Positions 38,690-47,780 are shown, numbered from the stretch's first letter. The stretch: DNA of 64,000 bases from Corynebacterium endometrii (GCF_004795735.1 NZ_CP039247.1:372001-436000); one strand, 5' to 3'. Program-made: numbers and translations. Notes: generated by a model from the sequence alone, not told the origin.

Positions 38690-38713
38690 CGGGGCTAATG
38701 ATTATTAGCCCCG
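38690..38713 (+). repeat. Perfect hairpin after fusA
   Basis: CGGGGCTAAT (38690-38699) and ATTAGCCCCG (38704-38713) form a perfect 10-bp stem with a GATT loop, 21 bases past the fusA stop. No T run follows, so termination may be partial or Rho-assisted; the hairpin could also protect the fusA mRNA 3' end. Confidence 0.7.
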
Positions 38714-38721
38714 AACGCCTG

Positions 38722-38875
38722 GGATCCTTAGTTGGTCGCAGCTCGCCAGTAGTGCGGCCAGGTAAGAATCCGGCTGAGGCGTTAATCGGGGAGTAGCGGT
38801 CCGGGCTGAGCTCGCGAAAGCCCTTAGGGTGCGAAGCGCGGGCTGAGCCGGCCGTTACTCTCCAAACTAAGATCC
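38722..38875. repeat. 154-nt element with nested imperfect inverted repeats, fusA-tuf gap
   Basis: The outer arms GGATCCTTAGTTGG (38722-38735) and CCAAACTAAGATCC (38862-38875) pair with two single-base bulges. An inner arm GGGGAGTAGCGGTCCGG (38788-38804) pairs with CCGGCCGTTACTCTCC (38848-38863), and CTCGCG pairs with CGCGGG within it. A side arm GGTCGCA/TGCGGCC is near 38734-38759. GGCTGAG occurs three times. It has no coding potential and may be a structured RNA or a decayed palindromic element. The rest of the 448-base gap holds the fusA hairpin, the tuf promoter and a ~130-base tuf leader. Confidence 0.5.
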
Positions 38876-38950
38876 ACCATGGATTCTTGTGCGGAAAAGT
38901 ACGTCCGTGAGAGTTTTTCCACGGACATATCGAATTCCTATGGATTCGGT

Positions 38951-38979
38951 TTGAAAAATCCGTGGCATAAATCTAGGAT
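38951..38979 (+). promoter_or_regulatory. tuf promoter
   Basis: TTGAAA (38951-38956) and TAGGAT (38974-38979) are 17 bases apart. An inverted repeat GTCCGTG/CACGGAC (38903-38909, 38920-38926) lies upstream, and a third TCCGTGG copy (38959-38965) lies in the spacer. Confidence 0.7.
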
Positions 38980-39116
38980 CGTGTAACTGGCACGTAAAGA
39001 AAGCGTCATTAGCGCTTCGAGCTCCGGTTTAGGCCGGTGAGCGGGTGCCAATGACAATGTTAAAACCACGTGGCTGCGAACGTCGTAGCCACCTATGAAG
39101 TCCAGGAGGACAAACA

Positions 39117-40307
39117 GTGGCAAAGGAGAAGTTCGAGCGTACGAAGCCGCATGTGAACATCGGCACCATCGGACACGTCGACCACGGCAAGACCACCACC
39201 ACCGCAGCGATCACCAAGGTTCTGGCTGACCAGTACCCTGAGGAGAACGAGGCATTCGCATTCGATCAGATCGATAAGGCTCCTGAGGAGAAGGAGCGCG
39301 GTATTACCATCAACATCTCCCACGTTGAGTACAACACCCCTAAGCGCCACTACGCACACGTAGACGCACCGGGCCACGCTGACTACATCAAGAACATGAT
39401 CACTGGTGCAGCTCAGATGGACGGCGCAATCCTGGTTGTTGCTGCTACCGACGGCCCAATGCCTCAGACCCGCGAGCACGTTCTGCTGGCTCGCCAGGTT
39501 GGCGTTCCTTACATCCTCGTTGCACTGAACAAGTGCGACATGGTTGACGATGAGGAAATCATCGAGCTCGTTGAGATGGAAATCCGCGAGCTGCTCGCCG
39601 AGCAGGAGTTCGACGAGGACGCTCCAATCATCCACATCTCCGCTCTGAAGGCTCTTGAGGGCGACGAGAAGTGGGTACAGGCTGTCGTTGACCTCATGCA
39701 GGCTTGCGATGACTCCATCCCAGACCCAGAGCGTGAGACCGACAAGCCATTCCTGATGCCTATCGAGGACATCTTCACCATTACCGGCCGCGGCACCGTG
39801 GTTACCGGTCGTGTTGAGCGCGGTCAGCTGAACGTCAACGAGGACGTTGAGATCATCGGCATCAAGGAAAAGTCTCAGACCACCACCGTTACCGGTATCG
39901 AGATGTTCCGCAAGATGATGGACTACACCGAGGCTGGCGACAACTGTGGTCTGCTGCTTCGTGGCACCAAGCGTGAGGACGTTGAGCGTGGCCAGGTTGT
40001 TATCAAGCCAGGCGCTTACACCCCTCACACCAAGTTCGAGGGTTCCGTCTACGTCCTGAAGAAGGAAGAGGGCGGCCGCCACACCCCATTCATGGACAAC
40101 TACCGTCCACAGTTCTACTTCCGCACCACCGACGTAACCGGCGTTGTGCACCTCCCAGAGGGCACCGAGATGGTTATGCCTGGCGACAACGTTGAGATGA
40201 GCGTTGAGCTCATCCAGCCAGTTGCTATGGATGAGGGTCTGCGCTTCGCTATCCGCGAGGGCTCCCGCACCGTTGGCGCTGGCCGCGTTACCAAGGTTCT
40301 GGACTAA
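39117..40307 (+). CDS. tuf: Elongation factor Tu
   Basis: A 396-residue EF-Tu with a GTG start and AGGAGGA upstream. GTP-binding motifs are [17 protein letters not shown] and NKCD, and the [12 protein letters not shown] effector region is present. The extreme codon bias (GTT, GCT, ACC, AAG) matches its abundance. It is the only tuf copy in the window and has its own promoter and a strong terminator, unlike the rpsL-fusA-tuf cotranscript of many bacteria. Confidence 0.99.
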   Translation: MAKEKFERTKPHVNIGTIGHVDHGKTTTTAAITKVLADQYPEENEAFAFDQIDKAPEEKERGITINISHVEYNTPKRHYAHVDAPGHADYIKNMITGAAQMDGAILVVAATDGPMPQTREHVLLARQVGVPYILVALNKCDMVDDEEIIELVEMEIRELLAEQEFDEDAPIIHISALKALEGDEKWVQAVVDLMQACDDSIPDPERETDKPFLMPIEDIFTITGRGTVVTGRVERGQLNVNEDVEIIGIKEKSQTTTVTGIEMFRKMMDYTEAGDNCGLLLRGTKREDVERGQVVIKPGAYTPHTKFEGSVYVLKKEEGGRHTPFMDNYRPQFYFRTTDVTGVVHLPEGTEMVMPGDNVEMSVELIQPVAMDEGLRFAIREGSRTVGAGRVTKVLD

Positions 40308-40360
40308 TTTAGGAAGCTCCCAGAGCGCCTAAAGAGTCCTCACCTTAACCGGTAGAGCTT

Positions 40361-40407
40361 AAGCCGCCCCATTCTTTGACTTCGGTCACTGAATGGGGCG
40401 GCTTTTT
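40361..40407 (+). terminator. Terminator after tuf
   Basis: AAGCCGCCCCATTC (40361-40374) and GAATGGGGCGGCTT (40391-40404) form a perfect 14-bp stem followed by TTTTT. A very strong intrinsic terminator. Confidence 0.92.
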
Positions 40408-40508
40408 GTTGTCCTAACCCCTATGGATTCAGCTGTAGATCTGCCGGGTGGGGTAGCAGTGTGGGCCGGCGCCAGATAATGATGCCGTAGGCGTCGCTAG
40501 AATTGAAT

Positions 40509-40558
40509 GAGGGCCCTTTCGCGGGAAAGCCTGTTTGTGGCTTCCGCGAAGGGCCCTC
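40509..40558 (-). terminator. Long hairpin after the peptide-binding lipoprotein gene
   Basis: GAGGGCCCTTTCGCGG (from 40509) pairs with CCGCGAAGGGCCCTC (to 40558) with a single bulge, plus AGCC/GGCT near the loop. On the minus strand it lies 34 bases past the stop codon. The following T content is low, so it may act with Rho or as a 3' stabiliser. Confidence 0.65.
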
Positions 40559-40591
40559 GGCGCTACCTAAAGCGGCAGGGTGGGATTGTAG

Positions 40592-42310
40592 TTACTCCTT
40601 GGCCCAGCCGATGTTTTCTTTTGGTAGGACGGCGAAGCCGGCGGCTCCCATGTTCGCCAGGCCCTTCTTTACCGCAACGTAGGAAGGACCGTTTGCCCAT
40701 GGGAGCAGTCCGTACTGCGCGAAGGCTTCCTTCTCAAGCTCGTTGGAGCGCTCGATTTGTTCCTCGGCGGTAGGCAGCTGCTGGAGTTCCTTGATCTTCT
40801 CATCCAGTTCTGGGGTGCCGGTGCCGGACATGTTCAGGTCAGAATCGGAATTGTAGATCTGACCGAAGTAGGCCACGCCGAACGGATCGGATGAGGCGAA
40901 GCCGGAGAAGAACATATCGAAGTCACGCTCAGAGGTGATATCAGAGAACTCGGAGGACGGCTTGTTATCGATGGTCATCTCGATGCCGATATCCTTGAGC
41001 ATCTTCTGGGTAGCCAGGGCGATGGACTTAGAGACCTCATCGTCGCCAACTACTACGTAGCGGATGGACAGCTGCTCGCCGTCCTTCTCGTAGTACTCAG
41101 CGTCGTTGAGGGTGTAGCCGGCCTCTTCGAGGATGGACTTGGACTTTTCCGGATCGTAGGAGATTAGATCCGCCAGGTTGTCCTCGTAGTCTTCCTGGGT
41201 GGAGAAGAGGATGAGTGAGCCCGGCAGCTCCTCGGAGTAGCCCATGCCGTTGTAGCGAATCTGGGCTAGCTGGGAGCGGTCGATGCCGTTGAAGATTGCC
41301 TCGCGGACCTTGATGTCTGCCAGCGCGGGGGCGTCGGAGTTCAGGGTGAATAGGGCGTTGGAAGGCTGCAGGGCTGCGCGTACGTCGATGGCGTCACCCA
41401 TGGAGGCCGCGACCTCGAGGTTCTCGCGGTTGCCAACACCAGCGGCGTCAATTTCGCCGGCCTCGAAGGCGTTGATTGTCGCTTGGGACTCCATCTGGCG
41501 GTAGGTCACCTTATCGAGTTTCGCTTCGTCACCCCACCAGTTGTCGTTGCGGGTGAAGACCACGGTGCCGGCGTTGAAGTCAACGGATTCTACCTTGAAT
41601 GGGCCCGCGCCATATTCAGGCTTGAGGTTGTTGAGGTACTCATTGTCGAACTTCTCAGGCGTGTTGATCTCCGGGTGCAATACGTTGTTGAACAGACCCT
41701 GCCACCATGGGTACGCAGTGGAGAACTTGACGATAACCTCGAAGTTATCGGCACCCGCCTCGACGGTCTCGATGAGTTCGTAGCCGTCGGTGGAGTTCGG
41801 GGTGACGGCAGCGTTGGAGCCGTTGTTCATCTCCCAGGTGTTCTTGAAGGCTTCGATGTCGATAGGGGTACCATCATTGAACTTAGCCTCAGGGTTGAGC
41901 TTATAGGTGACAACCGTCTTGTCATCTTCAACGCTCTCCTCCGCGGAGAGGACGTACGCTTCATTAGGGGAGTAATTGCCCGCGCCATCGAAATTGGCCA
42001 GCACCGGGTTGTACCAGTTCCACACCGCCCTGGTGTCAGAGGTCATGTTTGCGTGGAATGCATTTTGCTGCTGCGTTAGCTCACCCAGGGCAAGGGTCAG
42101 CTCGCCGCCGTCTTGGATCTGGTCGCGCTCGAGTGGGTTGTAGTCTCCTTCGGGGTTGACCTCGATATCGAGGCCCTCGGGCGCTGGCGACACGTTGGAT
42201 GCACCAGCACCGTTTGAGTTACCGGCATCGCCACCACAAGCGGCGAGGGTCAGGGACAGTGCCGCCATAGTGGCAACACCGGCGAGGCGCAGGCGCTTAG
42301 TCTTCTGCAT
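40592..42310 (-). CDS. Peptide ABC transporter substrate-binding lipoprotein (SBP_bac_5 family)
   Basis: A 572-residue lipoprotein from ATG 42310; an in-frame upstream start is rejected because it would place 26 residues before the signal. The N-terminus MQKTKRLRLAG precedes a hydrophobic stretch and the lipobox LAAC, giving an acylated Cys near residue 24. The family-5 fold shows YKLNPEAKFNDGTPI, DKVTYRQM and VREAIFNGIDRSQLAQ. It delivers oligopeptides to the DppB/C-type permeases encoded upstream. The gene is last in the cluster, with a 333-base gap before it, so it may have its own promoter. Confidence 0.9.
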   Translation of the reverse strand: MQKTKRLRLAGVATMAALSLTLAACGGDAGNSNGAGASNVSPAPEGLDIEVNPEGDYNPLERDQIQDGGELTLALGELTQQQNAFHANMTSDTRAVWNWYNPVLANFDGAGNYSPNEAYVLSAEESVEDDKTVVTYKLNPEAKFNDGTPIDIEAFKNTWEMNNGSNAAVTPNSTDGYELIETVEAGADNFEVIVKFSTAYPWWQGLFNNVLHPEINTPEKFDNEYLNNLKPEYGAGPFKVESVDFNAGTVVFTRNDNWWGDEAKLDKVTYRQMESQATINAFEAGEIDAAGVGNRENLEVAASMGDAIDVRAALQPSNALFTLNSDAPALADIKVREAIFNGIDRSQLAQIRYNGMGYSEELPGSLILFSTQEDYEDNLADLISYDPEKSKSILEEAGYTLNDAEYYEKDGEQLSIRYVVVGDDEVSKSIALATQKMLKDIGIEMTIDNKPSSEFSDITSERDFDMFFSGFASSDPFGVAYFGQIYNSDSDLNMSGTGTPELDEKIKELQQLPTAEEQIERSNELEKEAFAQYGLLPWANGPSYVAVKKGLANMGAAGFAVLPKENIGWAKE

Positions 42311-42643
42311 GAAATTACTCCTTTTGGTAGGGGTGTTAAATGAATACGCACCGCGGCCCGTTCGGATGTGTCGCAAGTCCGTATTCATCCAGGAATTAGC
42401 TAGTGGTCCTGGCCTTTAGCGTCGTGCCATGCAATTCACTGGAGGGGTTGTCAAGCGATATGAAGTTGTAAGTCATTGAAATCTTCAGTGGTGCGCTATG
42501 CAGTTTTGTTGATTTTTATCTGTTACCCGAAAGAATTTGACCGCTTCCCCTATCTTGCCACGCCCTACCCGGCTCGTCCCGGGCTTTGGGCTTTTAATTG
42601 GCAAGATAGGTAAAGCGAGGCGTTTACCTCGGGTGCTACTCCG
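42311..42643 (-). other. Gap between transporter ATPase and binding-protein genes
   Basis: No gene is seen. It holds a perfect inverted repeat (42549-42610), a TTGACA on the minus strand near 42452-42457 without a convincing -10 partner, and an AAAAGGAG ribosome site for the lipoprotein gene. Confidence 0.5.
42549..42610. repeat. Perfect 12-bp inverted repeat after the DppDF-type gene
   Basis: CCTATCTTGCCA (42549-42560) and TGGCAAGATAGG (42599-42610) are exact complements around a 38-base centre that itself can form CCCGG/CCGGG and GCCC/GGGC stems. It starts 34 bases past the ATPase stop codon. It may terminate part of the transcript or set the ratio between permease and binding-protein mRNA. 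Confidence 0.75.
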
Positions 42644-44572
42644 CTAGCGTATGGATTTGTCCTCGACGGCCTGGGCCGCCAAGGCGTCTCGCCGTGTGCG
42701 CTTCTCGCGGGCTGCCACCGGGTCCGGGATGGGGATGGCGTCCAGCAGCTTCTTGGTGTATTCGTGCTGCGGGTTATCGAAGATGTCATCAACGTCGCCA
42801 AACTCGACGAATTTTCCCTTGTACATCACGGCGACACGGTCGGAAAGGTGCCGAACCACGGACAAGTCGTGGGCCACGAAGAGGTAAGTCAATCCCAGCT
42901 TGCGCTTCAAATCCTCGAGCAGATTGATGACGCCCGCCTGGATGGACACGTCCAGCGCGGACACGGGTTCGTCAAGGACGATGACCGAAGGATTGGTCGC
43001 TAGAGCGCGCGCCAAGCCAATGCGCTGGCGCTGGCCGCCGGAGAAGTGCCCGGGGAAGCGGTCGATCTGGGAAGAATCGAGACCAACGAGCCCCATCAAC
43101 TCGGCCACGCGTGCATCCACGTCTCCTTCGTAGCCCAGGGAATTGAGGGGTTCGGCGATCACTTCGCGGACGGTTAGTCGCGGGTTCAGCGAGCTCATGG
43201 GATCCTGGAAGACAATCTGCAGATCCTTGCGGGCCTCGCGGCGCTCCGCGCTAGACATCGCACGCGCATCCTGACCATTGAGGGAGATCGAGCCATTCTT
43301 TGGGTTCAAATCCATGATCTCGAGCAGGGTTGTGGTCTTACCGCATCCGGATTCGCCGACGATTGCCATGCACTCGCCTTCGCGGATATCGAACGTTAAG
43401 CCGTCAACGGCCTTTACGGTACCCACCTTGCGTTTGACCAGGGATCCCTTGGTCAGGGGGAATTCCTTGCGCAAGTCCTTTACTTCCAGAGTGACCTTGC
43501 GGTCCTCACGCGCCACATTCGCGAACTTATCCTCGCTCAGCGGGGGAACCTTAAACAGTGATTCGCCGCCGATGCGCTTATCGTGAATCTCGTGGGAACG
43601 GATGCAGGCGGTTGCATGCCCGCTATTTTCATCCGAGAGCGGAAGCAGCTCGGGTTCGCGCTGCGAGCACTCCGGCAGCGCGACCGGGCAGCGATTGGCG
43701 AATTGGCACCGCTTGTCCAGGTCGACCAGGATCGGAGGGTTGCCGACGATAGGCGTCAATGGCTCCTCCGAGGAGACGTCGGGGCGCGGGGTAGAACCCA
43801 GCAGGCCCACCGTGTACGGCATACGTGGTTGAGAGAAGATGGTGTTGACATCGCCCCGCTCGACCGGGCGGCCCGCGTACATGACCATGACATCGTCGGC
43901 GGTTTCCGCGACCACGCCCATGTCATGGGTGATCATGATGGTCGCCGCGCCGGTCTCGCGCTGGGCGACGCGGATGACGTCCAAGATCTGGGCCTGGATA
44001 GTTACATCGAGCGCGGTTGTGGGCTCATCGGCGATGAGTACTCGGGGATTATTCGCGATGGCGATGGCGATCACCACTCGCTGGCGCATGCCGCCGGAGA
44101 ACTCGTGGGGGAAGGATTTCAAGCGCATCTTAGGCTCGGGGATGCCCACGAGGTCCAACAACTCCGCCGCCTGCTTGAGCGCCGCAGCCTTCGGGATTTT
44201 CTGGTGCGTCTGAATCGCCTCGACAAGCTGGGTGCCGATATCGAACACGGGCGTTAGCGCGGACAAGGGGTCCTGGAAAATCATGCCGATGCCGTTGCCG
44301 CGGATAGCTGACATTTGCTTATCGCTAAGGCCTAGCAATTCGCGGTCATTGAGTTTGACTGATCCCTCCACCTTTGCGTAGTCCGGGAGCAGCCCCATAA
44401 TGGCCATCGATGTCACGGACTTGCCGGAACCGGATTCGCCCACGATACCCAAGGTGCGGCCGGGGTAGAGGTCAAAGTCCACGCCCCGCACCGCGGACAC
44501 GGAACCCGCCTCGGAGGGGAAGGAGACCTTTAGATCCTTGACGGAAAGTACTGGACTTGTTGGATTGGTCAT
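42644..44572 (-). CDS. Peptide ABC transporter ATPase, fused DppD-DppF type
   Basis: A 642-residue protein with two complete ABC domains. The first half has GIVGESGSGKSVTS, FSGGMRQRVVIAIAI and LIADEPTTALD, ending in the oligopeptide-type C-terminal extension with a Cys-rich patch (CQFANRCPVALPECS) that binds an Fe-S cluster in OppD-like proteins. The second half has AIVGESGCGKTTTL, FSGGQRQRIGLARAL and VLDEPVSALD. The fusion replaces separate DppD and DppF. It abuts dppC with no spacer, so they are co-translated. It powers peptide import at the cytoplasmic membrane. Confidence 0.93.
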   Translation of the reverse strand: MTNPTSPVLSVKDLKVSFPSEAGSVSAVRGVDFDLYPGRTLGIVGESGSGKSVTSMAIMGLLPDYAKVEGSVKLNDRELLGLSDKQMSAIRGNGIGMIFQDPLSALTPVFDIGTQLVEAIQTHQKIPKAAALKQAAELLDLVGIPEPKMRLKSFPHEFSGGMRQRVVIAIAIANNPRVLIADEPTTALDVTIQAQILDVIRVAQRETGAATIMITHDMGVVAETADDVMVMYAGRPVERGDVNTIFSQPRMPYTVGLLGSTPRPDVSSEEPLTPIVGNPPILVDLDKRCQFANRCPVALPECSQREPELLPLSDENSGHATACIRSHEIHDKRIGGESLFKVPPLSEDKFANVAREDRKVTLEVKDLRKEFPLTKGSLVKRKVGTVKAVDGLTFDIREGECMAIVGESGCGKTTTLLEIMDLNPKNGSISLNGQDARAMSSAERREARKDLQIVFQDPMSSLNPRLTVREVIAEPLNSLGYEGDVDARVAELMGLVGLDSSQIDRFPGHFSGGQRQRIGLARALATNPSVIVLDEPVSALDVSIQAGVINLLEDLKRKLGLTYLFVAHDLSVVRHLSDRVAVMYKGKFVEFGDVDDIFDNPQHEYTKKLLDAIPIPDPVAAREKRTRRDALAAQAVEDKSIR

Positions 44573-45595
44573 TTAAGCCTTGCCTCCGGACTTCGAATTG
44601 GGATCTAGTGCATCGCGTAGGCCATCGCCGATAAAGGCCATGGACACGGTCAGTAGGGTGAGTGCGCCGGCCGGAAAGTAGAACAGCCACGGCGTTGAGC
44701 GCAGGGTGGCGGTGCCGCCCTGCAGGAGGGTGCCCAGCGAGACGTCGGGCAGCTTGACGCCCAGGCCGAGGAAGGAAAGCGCCGTTTCCGAACCGACGGT
44801 GCCGACGATGCCGAAGACAAACTGGATGATGAGAAGGGACCCGATGTTAGGGATGACGTGGCGTACGACGGTCGTGAAGCGGGAAACGCCCATGTACCGC
44901 GCGGCGCGGATGTAGTCCTGCTCGCGAATCGAAAGCGCCAGCGACCAGATGACGCGGGCCTGGTACATCCAGCCGAAGGCGATGAGAACCACGATGAGTA
45001 GGCGCCAGTCGCCGCCAGAGTCGCTGACCAGCAGGGCGATGATGAGGAAGGTAGGGACCGAGAGCAGGAAGTGGATAATCGCCAGCACGACCTTTTCCGG
45101 GGCCCCGCCCCATAGGGCTGCGCCGGCGCCGACCAGCGCCGAAATCACCAGGGTCGCGGCGGACACAATCACCGCGATGGTCAGGGAACGGCCGATGCCG
45201 TGGACGATCTGCGCGTAGAGGTCCATGCCGGAGTTGTCCGTGCCGAACCAGTGCTCGTCATTCGGTGGCACCGCGAGCGACAGGAAGTCAGGTTCGGTGT
45301 AGTGCCATTTTGCGAAAAACCCGCCGAAGATCGAGAACAACGCAAGGGCTAGGAAGATAATAAGCCCCACCACGGCCAGCTTGTTGCGGAAAAATCGGCG
45401 AATATACAGCTTGGCGCGTGACGTGCCTGAGGTTTCGGCGGCGTCGGCTGAGGCAAGCGCCTCGGCCTCCGCGGCGGTGAGCTGGTTGTGCGCGGCGACC
45501 TCGGCCTGCGGTGATAGCTCGCCGGTGCCCTTATCGGCCCGGGCCTTCAGTGGCTCGATACCCTTGGACTGCTGTGGTTTGTTAGGAGTAGTCAT
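44573..45595 (-). CDS. Peptide ABC transporter permease, DppC/OppC type
   Basis: A 340-residue permease. A long hydrophilic N-terminus (about 65 residues, Ala/Glu-rich) precedes six hydrophobic helices. The ATPase-contacting EAA-type loop appears as REQDYIRAARYMGVSRFTTVVRHVIPN. The C-terminus has SFLGLGVKLPDVSLGTLLQ, a strong OppC/DppC signature. It partners the DppB-type permease, whose gene ends 3 bases upstream, and the fused ATPase, whose ATG immediately follows its stop. Confidence 0.92.
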   Translation of the reverse strand: MTTPNKPQQSKGIEPLKARADKGTGELSPQAEVAAHNQLTAAEAEALASADAAETSGTSRAKLYIRRFFRNKLAVVGLIIFLALALFSIFGGFFAKWHYTEPDFLSLAVPPNDEHWFGTDNSGMDLYAQIVHGIGRSLTIAVIVSAATLVISALVGAGAALWGGAPEKVVLAIIHFLLSVPTFLIIALLVSDSGGDWRLLIVVLIAFGWMYQARVIWSLALSIREQDYIRAARYMGVSRFTTVVRHVIPNIGSLLIIQFVFGIVGTVGSETALSFLGLGVKLPDVSLGTLLQGGTATLRSTPWLFYFPAGALTLLTVSMAFIGDGLRDALDPNSKSGGKA

Positions 45596-45598
45596 CTT

Positions 45599-46582
45599 TT
45601 AGCTCACCCTCACGCGTGGATCTAGGGCAACCACGACCAGATCGGCCAGGACTGCAGAAATAGCCGTCATTGCGGCGCCGAACGCGGCCACCGCCACTGC
45701 GCCGTTGATGTCATTTTTGGCAATGGTCTCGAGGAAGTACTGGCCCATGCCGTTCCAGCCGAAGATGCTTTCCGTCATCACGGCGCCCGTGAAGATGCCC
45801 GGGATGGAGAAGGCGACCGAGGTGGCCACCGGAATGATCGAGGTACGCAGCGCGTGGCGGCGGATTGCGGTGGTGCGGGTAAGCCCCTTAGCGCGGGCGG
45901 TACGGACGTAATCGGCATTCAGGTTGTCCAGCAGCAGGGTGCGCTGGGTCATGTGGTAGCTGGCGTAGGAGATGATGACCAGGGATATGGTCGGCAGGAT
46001 CATGTGCTGTGCGGAATCGATGAGCTTATTCCAAAAGCCTTCGACGCCAATAGAGCTGGCGCCCACCACGTAAAAGATGCGGGTCCCGGTTATATCGTTA
46101 ATCTTGATGGCCGCCCACACCACCGCGATGGAGGCCACGACAACGTGCGTGTTCATCGCGAAGATGGAGATACCTTGCCAGACACGGTCGCCGAGCTTGT
46201 ACTGGCGCGAGGCGGTATACACGCCAACGGCGACGCCCAGAACGATGGAGATGACCGTCGCCAGGAGCAAAAGCTGGGCGGATACCCAGATGCGGTAAGA
46301 GATCTGTTCGTTGACAAAGTCGCCGACTGGGGAACGGCCCCAGTCCCAGCGGGTGATGATGCCGGTGAGCCACGTCCACCACCGCTCTAGCAGAGGGGTG
46401 TCAGGGTTGAGGTTGTAGGGCTCGAGAAGCGTAGATATCTGTTCATCTGACAGTGGAGGGCGGCGGCCCTCGTAGTTTGACCGCGGGTCTAAGAAGAACG
46501 AGGCCAGGAAATATGTCAGGTTCGTCGCCAGGAAGATCATCAGTAGCCAACCGACGGTCTTCCGGAATAGATATCTAAGCAT
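45599..46582 (-). CDS. Peptide ABC transporter permease, DppB/OppB type
   Basis: A 327-residue permease from ATG 46582, which has GGAG 8 bases upstream; GTG 46594 in frame is an alternative. The N-terminal MLRYLFRKTVGWLLMIFLATNLTYF helix is typical of DppB. The cytoplasmic EAA loop is DYVRTARAKGLTRTTAIRRHALR, and the C-terminus holds ESIFGWNGMGQYFLETI. It is the first gene of the cluster, downstream of the candidate promoter at 46695-46724. Confidence 0.92.
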   Translation of the reverse strand: MLRYLFRKTVGWLLMIFLATNLTYFLASFFLDPRSNYEGRRPPLSDEQISTLLEPYNLNPDTPLLERWWTWLTGIITRWDWGRSPVGDFVNEQISYRIWVSAQLLLLATVISIVLGVAVGVYTASRQYKLGDRVWQGISIFAMNTHVVVASIAVVWAAIKINDITGTRIFYVVGASSIGVEGFWNKLIDSAQHMILPTISLVIISYASYHMTQRTLLLDNLNADYVRTARAKGLTRTTAIRRHALRTSIIPVATSVAFSIPGIFTGAVMTESIFGWNGMGQYFLETIAKNDINGAVAVAAFGAAMTAISAVLADLVVVALDPRVRVS

Positions 46583-46917
46583 GCAGTGCTCCACTTGAGT
46601 CGGAGTAGTACGTCATCGGGGATTCCCAGTGCTGAGCATCGCGGCGGGTGGCGCAGGCGACAAATCAACCACTAATAGAAATGCCTTGGGAAAGAATTTA
46701 GCGGGTTTGTTACCTAAACCACAATTATTACTGCTAGTGGTAGCGATCCCCTGTCGGTCGATAAATATTAAATGCGCGTAAAACCCCTCAAAGGCGTGCG
46801 TGCGCAGTGCGTTGGTGCGGGGCAATGAGCCACCGGGCGCGCGACGGCTTCCTGCCTACGATCGCCGTAGGCGAGGCATTGGTTGAGGCGCTTGGGAAGC
46901 GGCTAGGCTAAGATGCC
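46583..46917. other. Divergent intergenic region, dppB-type gene and hypothetical gene
   Basis: 335 bases with no credible gene. It contains the candidate peptide-transporter promoter on the minus strand and an ACCACTA/TAGTGGT inverted repeat (46668-46674, 46736-46742) flanking it. The half near 46918 is GC-rich without an obvious promoter for the plus-strand gene. Confidence 0.5.
46695..46724 (-). promoter_or_regulatory. Candidate promoter of peptide transporter operon
   Basis: Read on the minus strand: TTGTGG (46724-46719) and TAAATT (46700-46695), 18 bases apart in an AT-rich stretch. The flanking 7-bp inverted repeat ACCACTA/TAGTGGT may be an operator. Confidence 0.45.
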
Positions 46918-47637
46918 ATGCTTGACCCCACGAGAATTGAGCCCACCCTGGACGCCCTGCGCCGCGCGTGGGAAGGCCAGCCGGATCTGAGCCTGTCTAC
47001 CTTATTTGGGATTCTGGCGGGTCAGGGCGTTGGATGGGGCGCCTCAGACGAGGCGCTGATCCAGGCTTTGGATTCGATGTCCGCGCAGCACCCGCCTCTG
47101 CTTCCACTGGGGGCTGACGGCCTAGCCAAGGGGGCTTGGCTTGCGACGTGCAATGGCGGACGCGTAATGGTGACGCTGACGCGGGATTCTAGCGGTGCTG
47201 CCTGCGTGATTGTTCGCCGAAGGGACAAATCCTCGACGTCGCCGGGCCAGCCGGTGGTGTGGAAATACGCGGGCTTGCGCCCCGCAGGACCCGGCCGCCC
47301 GCTAGTCATCAAGGATATGGATGGCATAGAGCACCGCCTGGGTGTGGTGGACCTCCTCACCGCTGTGCGCACTACCACGGCGCCCGCTGCGGAACTCGAG
47401 GGGCGCACGCGGCGCAGGATTGGCGATTCCTGCTACGTCATCCGCACCACCGAGGGACTGCTTTTGCTCGAACGGCGAGCCTACAACTTCACCACCGGCC
47501 GGCGAACCGTGGATTGTGATGCGATGGAGTGGTCCCGCGTGGAGCAGTGCCGCCCCGGCCAGCCGTTGATTCTGGCGTTACCTGGCGGCCGCCAGCGCGA
47601 CTGCGGCGCGGTGGAAGAAGTATTCTTGGCCCAGTAG
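46918..47637 (+). CDS. Hypothetical protein
   Basis: A 239-residue, probably cytoplasmic protein; I do not recognise a domain. It has no signal peptide or membrane helix. The N-terminal ~60 residues look helical (IEPTLDALRRAWEG, TLFGILAGQGVGWGASDEALI). The middle contains beta-rich stretches (GGRVMVTLTRDSSGAACVIV) and the C-terminal part contains RRIGDSCYVIRTTEGLLLLERRAYNF. The composition matches neighbouring core genes, so recent transfer is unlikely. It stands alone between two minus-strand clusters and ends before a shared hairpin terminator. Confidence 0.7.
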   Translation: MLDPTRIEPTLDALRRAWEGQPDLSLSTLFGILAGQGVGWGASDEALIQALDSMSAQHPPLLPLGADGLAKGAWLATCNGGRVMVTLTRDSSGAACVIVRRRDKSSTSPGQPVVWKYAGLRPAGPGRPLVIKDMDGIEHRLGVVDLLTAVRTTTAPAAELEGRTRRRIGDSCYVIRTTEGLLLLERRAYNFTTGRRTVDCDAMEWSRVEQCRPGQPLILALPGGRQRDCGAVEEVFLAQ

Positions 47638-47730
47638 CGCCCAGTAGCGGCGGCCATTGGGGTCAAGGCTCCTTAGGGGTCGCTGCGGCGCACCGTGTAG
47701 TAACCGTTTCGCGTAGGTGCGCGGACGAGT

Positions 47731-47768
47731 AGGCCCCAACCACCTAAATCTATAAGTGGCTGGGGCCT
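47731..47768. terminator. Bidirectional terminator-like hairpin
   Basis: AGGCCCCAACCAC (47731-47743) pairs with GTGGCTGGGGCCT (47756-47768) with one mismatch, around an AT-rich 12-base loop. It lies between two convergent genes. T runs are weak on both sides. Confidence 0.65.
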
Positions 47769-47780
47769 GAAGCGTGTGTG

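Noticed and set aside
38773-38850. GGGCTGAG repeats in the fusA-tuf gap as a second TPP riboswitch
   Set aside because: Only this heptamer resembles the THI box; the ACGGG and CCTGATCCGG parts are missing.
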